From assembly GCA_035705495.1 (NCBI GenBank), contig DASSWB010000060.1, positions 1 to 14,902 of the forward strand: a DNA stretch of 14,902 nucleotides, given 5' to 3'. The first letter of the stretch is position 1, and each line of letters opens with the position of its first letter. The translations under genes were made by a program, and so were the position numbers. Shown in pieces: positions 7,711 through 13,105 of the stretch. The stretch is from DASSWB01 sp035705495. Lineage in GTDB: Bacteria > Bacteroidota > Bacteroidia > Flavobacteriales > Flavobacteriaceae. The notes under the pieces were generated by a model, which ran no database searches, was not told where the DNA came from, and saw only the letters and a program-made list of their open reading frames with translations.

Positions 7711-8418
7711 TTATAGATTTACTTTGGTGCCGACTTTCTCGCCGGAAGCTACCTTTAACAAGTTTCCTGATTTGTTCATGTCGAAAACAATAATGGGCAA
7801 CTCGTTTTCTTGACTCAAAGTAAAGGCTGTAGTGTCCATGACTTTCAATCCTTTACTCAGTACTTCTTCGAAACTTATAAAATCAAACTTAGTGGCCATT
7901 TTGTCCTTTTCGGGATCGGCAGTATAAATTCCATCAACTCTTGTGCCTTTCAGAATAACGTCTGCATCTATTTCTATGGCTCTTAAAACCGCTGCGGAAT
8001 CTGTAGTGAAATATGGATTTCCGGTTCCGCCGCCAAAAATAACCACGCGACCTTTTTCTAAATGGCGGATTGCTTTTCTGCGGATAAATGGCTCCGCTAC
8101 TTCGTTTATTTTTATGGCACTTTGTAGTCTCGTCTGAATTCCTGCATCTTCAAGTGCACTTTGTAAAGCAAGGCCATTGATTACGGTGGCAAGCATTCCC
8201 ATATGGTCGCCGGTTACACGATCCATTCCTTTACTTGCACCTGCAACTCCTCTAAAAATATTCCCTCCACCAATAACAATTGCGAGTTCAATTCCTTTAT
8301 CGATGACGCTTCTTATTTCTTTGGCATATTCGGCCAAACGTTCGGGATCAATACCATACTGACGGTTTCCCATTAAAGCTTCACCTGATAATTTTAAGAG
8401 AATTCTGTTGTACTGCAT
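7711..8418 (-). CDS. pyrH: uridylate kinase (UMP kinase)
   Basis: Bacterial UMP kinase phosphorylates UMP to UDP with ATP, in pyrimidine nucleotide synthesis; it forms a hexamer in the cytoplasm and belongs to the amino-acid-kinase fold. The 235-residue product has the family length. Visible motifs are LLKLSGEALMG (phosphate binding, residues 7-17), VIGGGNIFRG (about 48-57), the RVTGDHMGMLATVINGLAL segment, FGGGTGNPYFTTDSAA (about 128-143, UMP and acceptor site) and VDGIYTADPEKD. A TAnnTTTG promoter box lies 22 nt before the ATG, so the pyrH-frr pair has its own promoter in addition to any read-through past the tsf terminator. Identification is secure. Confidence 0.98.
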   Translation of the reverse strand: MQYNRILLKLSGEALMGNRQYGIDPERLAEYAKEIRSVIDKGIELAIVIGGGNIFRGVAGASKGMDRVTGDHMGMLATVINGLALQSALEDAGIQTRLQSAIKINEVAEPFIRRKAIRHLEKGRVVIFGGGTGNPYFTTDSAAVLRAIEIDADVILKGTRVDGIYTADPEKDKMATKFDFISFEEVLSKGLKVMDTTAFTLSQENELPIIVFDMNKSGNLLKVASGEKVGTKVNL

Positions 8419-8440
8419 GGTCTTTTTTGAATAAGTTGTG

Positions 8441-8448
8441 CAAATATA
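8441..8448 (-). promoter_or_regulatory. pyrH promoter, -7 box TATATTTG
   Basis: The minus strand reads TATATTTG, an exact TAnnTTTG match, 22 nt before the pyrH ATG. A possible TTG (8464-8466) is 15 nt upstream, somewhat short for the usual spacing. The box lies downstream of the tsf terminator, as expected for a separate transcription unit. Confidence 0.6.
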
Positions 8449-8505
8449 GGAATTATCTTTTTACAATAATTATTGAATAGAAGTAGCAAATTCGATTTTT
8501 GAAAA

Positions 8506-8538
8506 CAAAAAAACCGCTCTTTAAAAGAACGGTTTTTT
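8506..8538 (-). terminator. rho-independent terminator after tsf
   Basis: On the minus strand AAAAAACCGTTCT (from 8538) pairs with AGAGCGGTTTTTT (to 8508) around a short loop (8521-8525), followed by more T. The only irregular pair is a T-G wobble on this strand, which would be a C-A mismatch on the other, so it acts for tsf. It lies about 20 nt after the tsf stop. Confidence 0.8.
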
Positions 8539-8557
8539 ATAAATCAAAAAGTTGGGA

Positions 8558-9382
8558 TTAACCTAATGCAATTCTTTCGAAAGCAACAACTTTTAAATCT
8601 TTATCTGCAGACTTCACATAATCGGCAACGCTTTGTTTGTTGTCTTTAATAAAATCTTGGTTTACCAAAGTATTGTCCTTGAAGAAACGCTTCAATTTTC
8701 CTTGAGCAATTCCGTCAAGCATCGCTTCAGGTTTTCCTTCTTCTCTCAATTGGTCTTTAGCGATTTCAATTTCTTTATCGATAACAGATTGATCAACACC
8801 AGATTCATCCAAAGCTACAGGATTCATAGCGGCAGCTTGCATAGAAACATCTTTTGCAATTTCCTCAGCACCTGAAACGTTTTTAGAAAGTCCTGTAAGA
8901 ACCGCAATTCTATTCCCTGCGTGTATGTAAGAACCTACAAATGGAGCTTCCAAAGTACGGAAATCACCTATTTCTATTTTCTCGCCAATTACGCCTGTTT
9001 GCTCAGTCAATTTCTCCTGAACAGAAAGTCCTTTAAAATCGGCCGACAAAAATTCTTCTTTGGAATTGTAATTCAACGCCAATTCTGAAAGTTCTTGTGC
9101 CAATTGCACGAAAGATTCGTTTTTAGCAACGAAATCGGTCTCACAATTCAAAGAAATAATCACACCTTTTGAAGCATTTGCATTTACGTTGGCAATCACT
9201 GCACCTTCGGTAGACTCTCTATCTGCACGTTTTGCCGCAATTTTTTGTCCTTGTTTACGTAATATTTCGATGGCTTTATCGAAATCACCATCTGCCTCAA
9301 CCAAAGCTTTTTTGCAGTCCATCATACCAGCACCGGTAGTTTTTCTTAGCTGGTTTACTTCTGCGGCTGTTATTTTTGACAT
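8558..9382 (-). CDS. tsf: translation elongation factor Ts
   Basis: EF-Ts is the nucleotide-exchange factor that regenerates EF-Tu-GTP during protein synthesis. The 274-residue product has the N-terminal UBA-like domain with LRKTTGAGMMDCKKAL (residues about 12-27), then the EF-Tu contact loop CETDFVAKNESF (about residues 79-90), followed by the two-part core domain. The C-terminal part includes EEGKPEAMLDGIAQGKLKRF and a final conserved-type VADYVKSADKDLKVVAFERIALG stretch shown here only in part: VVAFERIALG. It follows rpsB after 91 bp, a pairing found in most bacteria, and is the last gene of the rplM-rpsI-rpsB-tsf operon. A terminator follows directly. Identification is secure. Confidence 0.98.
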   Translation of the reverse strand: MSKITAAEVNQLRKTTGAGMMDCKKALVEADGDFDKAIEILRKQGQKIAAKRADRESTEGAVIANVNANASKGVIISLNCETDFVAKNESFVQLAQELSELALNYNSKEEFLSADFKGLSVQEKLTEQTGVIGEKIEIGDFRTLEAPFVGSYIHAGNRIAVLTGLSKNVSGAEEIAKDVSMQAAAMNPVALDESGVDQSVIDKEIEIAKDQLREEGKPEAMLDGIAQGKLKRFFKDNTLVNQDFIKDNKQSVADYVKSADKDLKVVAFERIALG

Positions 9383-9415
9383 AATTTTATTTTTTAAGTT
9401 TTAAAACAATGTATA

Positions 9416-9453
9416 AAGTCGTTTAGTTTTCATGAATAAAAACCAAACGACTT
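9416..9453 (-). other. stem-loop in the rpsB-tsf gap
   Basis: On the minus strand the two arms (9439-9453 and 9416-9430) form a 15-bp stem with a single G-U wobble around an 8-nt loop. On the other strand that pair would be an A-C mismatch. Only a weak T stretch follows (TATAC after the arm), so it is a poor terminator. It could be a partial attenuator or an mRNA-stabilising hairpin that adjusts the rpsB:tsf ratio; this role is inference. Confidence 0.55.
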
Positions 9454-9473
9454 ACACTTTATGCTTAAGAATT

Positions 9474-10382
9474 TTATTCTTCTTCGTCGTTTGTAGATTT
9501 AGAAGCTTTTGCCAAAGTTTCTTTTTTGGACTGAAGTTTTACATCTTCCTTGGCTTCTTTCATATCCTTTTGGTCTTCAGCATCTGTAGAAGGAACCTCA
9601 GTCTCTAATTTGGCTTTCGCTTTTTTAGGGGCTTTTGCTTTTTCGTCACCTTCTTTTACAGATTTTCCTTCTTTCTTGGAATCTTTATCGGTTTTTCTTT
9701 CAGACAAACCTTCAATAATAGCTTCCGACATGTATGAAATAACCTTGTCTATTGATTTTGAAGCATCATCATTCGCAGGAATTACAAATTCCACTTCACG
9801 AGGATCGGAATTTGTATCAACCATTGCAAAAATTGGAATATTTAATTTCTGAGCTTCTTTAATAGCGATGTGTTCCCTAGTAATATCTACAACAAACAAT
9901 GCTCCTGGAAGACGAGTCATGTCTGCAATAGAACCTAAGTTTTTCTCAAGTTTTGATCTCAAACGATCAACTTGAAGACGTTCTTTTTTGGAAAGCGTGT
10001 TGAAAGTACCATCTTTTTTCATTCTATCAATAGAAGCCATTTTTTTAACAGCTTTTCTGATTGTGATGAAGTTGGTAAGCATACCACCTGGCCATCTTTC
10101 AGTGATGTAAGGCATGTTTGCTTTTTCTGCTTTTTCAGCAACGATTTCTTTTGCTTGTTTTTTGGTAGCTACGAAAAGGATCTTTCTACCGCTGGCTGCA
10201 ATCTTGCTAAGAGCCTCTGCGGCTTCCTGCATTTTGGCAGCTGTTTTATATAAGTTGATGATGTGAATCCCATTACGCTCCATGTAAATATATGGGGCCA
10301 TGTTTGGGTTCCATCTTCTTGTGAGGTGACCAAAATGTACACCTGCTTCAAGTAATTCTTTTACTTCTACTTTGTTTGCCAT
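9474..10382 (-). CDS. rpsB: 30S ribosomal protein S2 with a long charged C-terminal tail
   Basis: S2 binds the 30S subunit late in assembly and helps place S1. The core is unmistakable: HFGHLTRRWNPNMAPYIY (residues about 17-34), INLYKT, FVATKKQAKEIV, ERWPGGMLTNF (about 95-105), then LEKNLGSIADM, LPGALFVVDI and PIFAMVDTNSDP, ending near residue 232. The protein is 302 residues, against about 230-260 in most bacteria. The extra 70 or so residues are a low-complexity tail of Lys, Glu, Asp, Ala and Ser ending in DEEE, probably disordered. The gene is separated from rpsI by 165 bp that can form small hairpins on the transcript and lies upstream of tsf. The tail is in frame and not a fusion to any domain I can recognise. 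Confidence 0.97.
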   Translation of the reverse strand: MANKVEVKELLEAGVHFGHLTRRWNPNMAPYIYMERNGIHIINLYKTAAKMQEAAEALSKIAASGRKILFVATKKQAKEIVAEKAEKANMPYITERWPGGMLTNFITIRKAVKKMASIDRMKKDGTFNTLSKKERLQVDRLRSKLEKNLGSIADMTRLPGALFVVDITREHIAIKEAQKLNIPIFAMVDTNSDPREVEFVIPANDDASKSIDKVISYMSEAIIEGLSERKTDKDSKKEGKSVKEGDEKAKAPKKAKAKLETEVPSTDAEDQKDMKEAKEDVKLQSKKETLAKASKSTNDEEE

Positions 10383-10547
10383 TTTTGTAATAGTTTACGT
10401 TCTGTTGAGATAGCAATAGACAAGTGGCTAATTTTTTGTTTGTAAAAATTACGGCCTTCCCTATTTAGATGCTAAACTAATCCCTGAGTTATTCAGGTAA
10501 CAACATAATTAAATTTGTAATGAACTTTGGTGCTGTGCACCTTAATA
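10383..10547 (-). promoter_or_regulatory. rpsB leader with three short hairpins, possible S2 feedback site
   Basis: In this 165-nt spacer the minus strand can form GGTGC-ACA-GCACC (10529-10541), CCTGA-ATAAC-TCAGG (10483-10497) and TTTAG-CAT-CTAAA (10464-10476). None has a T run, so none is an obvious terminator, and I see no TAnnTTTG box. The spacing is large for an operon whose previous pair overlaps. In other phyla S2 represses its own message through the leader; applying that here is inference. Confidence 0.35.
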
Positions 10548-10934
10548 TTAACGTTTAGAGAACTGGAATTTCTTACGAGCTTTCTTTTGACCGTATTTCT
10601 TACGTTCCACCATTCTTGGGTCTCTTGTTAACAAACCTTCTGGTTTCAAGGTTATTCTGTTTTCAGCATCTACTTCTACCATTGCTCTTGAAATTGCAAG
10701 ACGAACAGCTTCTGCCTGACCTGTAATTCCACCACCATATACATTCACTTTAACGCTATAACTAGCTTCGTTTCCAGTTAATGTAAGTGGTTGCATTACC
10801 TTATATTGTAAGGTTGCAGTAGTGAAGTAATCCTTTAAGTCTTTTTTGTTCACGCTGATGCTTCCATCTCCTTGAGAAACATAAACACGTGCTACAGCCG
10901 TTTTTCTACGACCAATTTTGTGAATAACTTCCAT
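10548..10934 (-). CDS. rpsI: 30S ribosomal protein S9
   Basis: S9 lies in the head of the 30S subunit, and its C-terminal tail reaches the P-site tRNA anticodon loop. The 128-residue product has the normal length. It shows GRRKTAVARVYV (residues about 8-19), NVYGGGITGQAEAVRLAISRA (about 66-86, here NVYGGGITGQAEAV then RLAISRAMV) and the basic tail GLLTRDPRMVERKKYGQKKA followed by RKKFQFSKR. The terminal Ser-Lys-Arg is the universally conserved end. Its ATG overlaps the rplM stop (TAATG, one shared base), so translation of the two genes is likely coupled, matching the near-universal L13-S9 pairing. Identification is secure. Confidence 0.98.
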   Translation of the reverse strand: MEVIHKIGRRKTAVARVYVSQGDGSISVNKKDLKDYFTTATLQYKVMQPLTLTGNEASYSVKVNVYGGGITGQAEAVRLAISRAMVEVDAENRITLKPEGLLTRDPRMVERKKYGQKKARKKFQFSKR

Positions 10935-11389
10935 TACTTAAGTACTTCTAAGTTAATTGTTTCCGGCTTTTGCGCTTGCATATCATGTTCTGCACCCGCA
11001 TAAACTTTTAAATTTCTGAAAATTTGAGCTCCCAATTTGTTTTTTGGTAGCATTCCTTTTACTGCTTTTTCAACTAGCCTTTCAGGAGCTTTGTTGAACA
11101 ATTCTGTAGCAGTTAAGCTTCTTTGACCCCCTGGATAGCCTGTGTGGCGAATGTATTCTTTCGAATCCCATTTTTTTCCGGTTAAGTTGATCTTGTCGGC
11201 GTTTGTAATAATTACATTGTCACCACAATCAACGTGCGGGGTGAAATACGGCTTGTACTTTCCTCTCAATAGCTTTGCCACTTTAGAGGAAAGGCGACCT
11301 AAAGTCTGTCCTTCAGCATCCACATGAATCCAATTTTTGGAAACTGTCGCCTTGTTGGCCGATACTGTTTTGTAGCTTAATGTATCCAC
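10934..11389 (-). CDS. rplM: 50S ribosomal protein L13, GTG start
   Basis: L13 is an early-assembly protein of the 50S subunit. The 151-residue product has the usual Bacteroidota length, with WIHVDAEGQTLGRLSSKVAK (residues about 21-40), LLRGKYKPYFTPHVDCGDNV (41-60), TGKKWDSKEYIRHTGYPGG (about 71-89) and KAVKGMLPKNKLGAQIFRNL. The start is GTG at 11389: no ATG exists upstream before an in-frame stop at 11405-11407, and the N-terminus MDTLSYKTVSANKA fits flavobacterial L13 proteins. It is the first gene of the rplM-rpsI-rpsB-tsf operon. A promoter lies 54 nt upstream, leaving a leader of roughly 45-50 nt that contains a CCCG/CGGG hairpin. Confidence 0.98.
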   Translation of the reverse strand: MDTLSYKTVSANKATVSKNWIHVDAEGQTLGRLSSKVAKLLRGKYKPYFTPHVDCGDNVIITNADKINLTGKKWDSKEYIRHTGYPGGQRSLTATELFNKAPERLVEKAVKGMLPKNKLGAQIFRNLKVYAGAEHDMQAQKPETINLEVLK

Positions 11390-11424
11390 ACTAAATAAAT
11401 TTACTTATTATTAAATATTCCAAT

Positions 11425-11440
11425 CCCGCTTAAAAACGGG
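11425..11440 (-). promoter_or_regulatory. hairpin in the rplM leader
   Basis: CCCG (11437-11440 on the minus strand) can pair with CGGG (11425-11428) around an 8-nt AT-rich loop, soon after the predicted transcription start. It is short, and without comparison I cannot say whether it is a feedback site for L13 or only incidental. Confidence 0.3.
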
Positions 11441-11443
11441 GTG

Positions 11444-11474
11444 CAAATGTACACATATAAATTTATTATTCAAA
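11444..11474 (-). promoter_or_regulatory. promoter of the rplM-rpsI-rpsB-tsf operon
   Basis: On the minus strand TTTG (11471-11474) is followed after exactly 19 nt by TACATTTG (11444-11451). This fits the Bacteroidota consensus TTTG-N19-TAnnTTTG and is the only promoter in the window with both elements at ideal spacing. It lies 54 nt before the rplM GTG and drives four translation genes expected to be highly expressed. Confidence 0.82.
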
Positions 11475-11594
11475 TAGCTGATTGAGAATATTTTTAGTTG
11501 ATAAAGCAGATTTATGAAAAGCTTAAAAACTGAAATATCAGTCATTTAAATAAAAGATGCGAAAGAAAGGTTTGTGCTTCTAATAAAGAAATAT

Positions 11595-11735
11595 AAATTC
11601 CAAATCTGGAAAATTCCAAATTCCAATTTTCCTTTCAACCGTATTTCTGAATGCAGCGCAGCGGAGTGAAAGAACCTCTTTGTTTTAAGCAGCATCATGC
11701 TCAATAAGAGATTCCTCCTTCGTCGGAATGACACG
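11595..11735. repeat. repeat-rich spacer between PAP2 and rplM: AAATTCCAAAT repeats and a compound palindrome
   Basis: The 355-bp gap 11390-11744 has no gene I can support. Next to the rplM promoter it holds two AAATTCCAAAT copies (11595-11605, 11611-11621). Next come two facing segments: CTGAATGCAGCGCAGCGGAG... followed by GAACCTCTT (about 11647-11683), then AAGAGATTCC...GTCGGAATGAC (about 11706-11732). They are imperfect inverted copies of one theme (GAGATTC...GGAATGA). A small palindrome AGCATCATGCT (11691-11701) sits between them. The layout resembles the dispersed intergenic palindromes common in flavobacterial genomes. It may also end PAP2 transcription. A smaller ACTGA/TCAGT hairpin is at 11529-11542. 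Confidence 0.5.
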
Positions 11736-11744
11736 GTTACGCAA

Positions 11745-12512
11745 TTAATGTTCCAATTCCGGTTCTGGCTCGGGAGTGGGTTCTTTTTTTCTTTTCCGCT
11801 TCCGAAGCAAATCGATAATATGAAATAAAACGGCACAGAAAATCACCCATATGGCACCCGCAATAAATCCGCCGACAACATCTGAAGGATAGTGAACGCC
11901 CAAATAAATTCGACTAATTCCTATTAGTAATATAATGACTGATAAAATGGAAATCAGTAAAACTTTGATCCAGGTTTTCATCTTGAACAGATAACATAAA
12001 TAAATCAGAAATCCGTAGAAAGCCATCGCGCTCATTGAATGTCCGCTGGGATAGCTAAGGGAATGTAATTCCATTAAGGTGTGTTCCGTTGGTCGCGCGC
12101 GGTTTATGATTTGTTTTAAGATTACGTTGGAGAGCGAAGCCAAAATCAGCACGCTCAAGAGTTCAATAATGTATCTCCAATTCCTGAATTTCCAGTAAAA
12201 AAAAGCGGAAATCAGGAAAGACACCACCAAATATCCCGTTAAATCACCGACATCGGTTATAAAAGTTAAAATACTCGTTAGAGACGGATTCCGATAAGAA
12301 ACGATATATTCGGTAATTCCTTTGTCGTAAGAAGCCAATATTTTGGTCGATAAATCTTCGGTAAGTTCAATAAACACGGTGACGCCGCCCATTACCAAAA
12401 TAAAAGCAATGAACATCGTGATAATAAAAGGAAGATTGTCATTGTACAATTCGAATTTATCCTGCAGGAATTTTTTGAATTGTACCAATAACTTTATAAT
12501 CCTCTTTCTCAT
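11745..12512 (-). CDS. PAP2-superfamily membrane phosphatase
   Basis: Integral-membrane acid phosphatase of the PAP2 superfamily, likely acting on lipid phosphates such as phosphatidic acid, phosphatidylglycerol phosphate or undecaprenyl diphosphate; the sequence does not decide which. All three signature motifs are intact: KQIINRARP (K133 to P141), PSGH (155-158) and SRIYLGVHYPSD (S200, R201, H207, D211), the last containing the catalytic His. Membrane segments lie at about residues 28-50, 75-105, 113-132, 160-177, 182-199 and 212-235. The C-terminus is a basic patch RKRKRKK followed by Pro-Glu repeats (PEPEPE). Length 255 is normal. ATG 12512 is preceded by no TAnnTTTG box, so its promoter is unclear. 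It stands alone between two repeat-bearing spacers. Confidence 0.93.
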   Translation of the reverse strand: MRKRIIKLLVQFKKFLQDKFELYNDNLPFIITMFIAFILVMGGVTVFIELTEDLSTKILASYDKGITEYIVSYRNPSLTSILTFITDVGDLTGYLVVSFLISAFFYWKFRNWRYIIELLSVLILASLSNVILKQIINRARPTEHTLMELHSLSYPSGHSMSAMAFYGFLIYLCYLFKMKTWIKVLLISILSVIILLIGISRIYLGVHYPSDVVGGFIAGAIWVIFCAVLFHIIDLLRKRKRKKEPTPEPEPELEH

Positions 12513-12663
12513 AAAACTTTTTCTTTTTTTGAATTGAAAAGAATTCAGGAAGTTTTAAAGTTAACAACTTGTTTAAGAACAAGCTGGAAAGTTAAGAATA
12601 TTTTAAGGCTGCGACGGAGGATTTGTTTAAGGAAATGAATTTTTTCTTTTGAAAAGAAGCGGT
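12513..12663. other. PAP2 upstream spacer, one small hairpin
   Basis: No gene is supported here. A 6-bp hairpin CTTGTT-TAAG-AACAAG lies at 12568-12583, too small and without a T run to be called a terminator. The minus-strand frame that continues past the neighbouring pseudogene is open for about 40 codons but has no start and no recognisable content. Confidence 0.4.
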
Positions 12664-12968
12664 TTATCTATTGGAAAACATTCCAACAGCCAAAAGAAAA
12701 CCGGTAAAAAAATTTAGAAGGACTGAAATAATAGTTTCGGTAACCATCCAAATAGTTGTTGATTAGTTTGTTCGGATTTTTTATTGCTAAAATAAGATTG
12801 GAAAACACTGATTTATCCAACTGAAACAAAGCATTCGTAAATTCTTGAATAATTGATTTGAGCGTAATTTTTTCATCACACTATTAACAATTCGGACAGG
12901 AGTTGGAATCAAAAGGAACTTCACAAACGCAGCAGTCTTTCACAGGTAAATTATTCGGATTGCTGCAT
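12664..12968 (-). pseudogene. decayed DUF3667-like gene (zinc ribbon plus body, with in-frame stops)
   Basis: On the minus strand a frame translates NNLPVKDCCVCEVPFDSNSC followed by PNC (to 12887), a C-x2-C-x8-C-x2-C zinc ribbon. Two stops in a row follow (TAA 12884-12886, TAG 12881-12883). The same frame then continues CDEKITLKSIIQEF, FQLDKSVFSNLIL, NPNKLINNYLDGYRNYYFSP to a TAG at 12668-12670. This order (zinc ribbon, ITLKS, hydrophobic-Asp-Lys, Asn-Pro, YLxGYRxxYxxP) matches my recollection of DUF3667 membrane proteins of Bacteroidota. A T7 run (12705-12711) after SPSK may hold a frameshift: the next frame reads TGFLLAVGMFSN before a stop at 12664. The ATG at 12968 is out of frame with the ribbon. 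The C-terminal membrane part, usual for the family, is gone. Family moderately sure; decay well supported. Confidence 0.68.
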
Positions 12969-13019
12969 AATATAGAAAAGTTTTGCCGAATTTTTTAGAA
13001 TAGAAAATATATGACTCCA

Positions 13020-13098
13020 CTCAAAATCTCGAATCTAACAACCAAGCAGTCTAAAATCCAAAAGCGAAGCGGTCTATAATCTAACAGCGAAGCGGTCT
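13020..13098 (-). repeat. three tandem 23-bp repeat units plus a partial fourth, against the polA 3' end
   Basis: Reading the minus strand, units occupy 13076-13098, 13053-13075 and 13030-13052, with the first 10 bases of a fourth at 13020-13029. Each unit is AGAC-GCTT-G-T followed by an AT-rich half; the first two share AGACCGCTTCGCT exactly and the third reads AGACTGCTTGGTT. The array starts 7 bp after the polA stop. Units abut with no unique spacers, so it is not CRISPR. Similar GACCGCTTCGCT intergenic repeats occur, to my memory, in many flavobacterial genomes. Confidence 0.85.
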
Positions 13099-13105
13099 CC
13101 TTTTT

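Noticed and set aside
9550..9852. Plus-strand 100-codon frame opposite the S2 tail
   Set aside because: It is the complement of the low-complexity Lys/Glu tail of S2, giving a Ser/Phe-rich artefact.
11546..11836. 96-codon minus-strand frame in the PAP2-rplM spacer
   Set aside because: It overlaps the PAP2 3' end in another frame and runs through repeats; composition is not protein-like.
12881..12886. Stop-codon recoding in the DUF3667-like frame
   Set aside because: Two different stops in a row plus other lesions (lost start, probable frameshift, missing C-terminus) fit decay better than readthrough.
13020..13098. CRISPR array
   Set aside because: Units abut directly with no spacers and there is no cas gene in the window.
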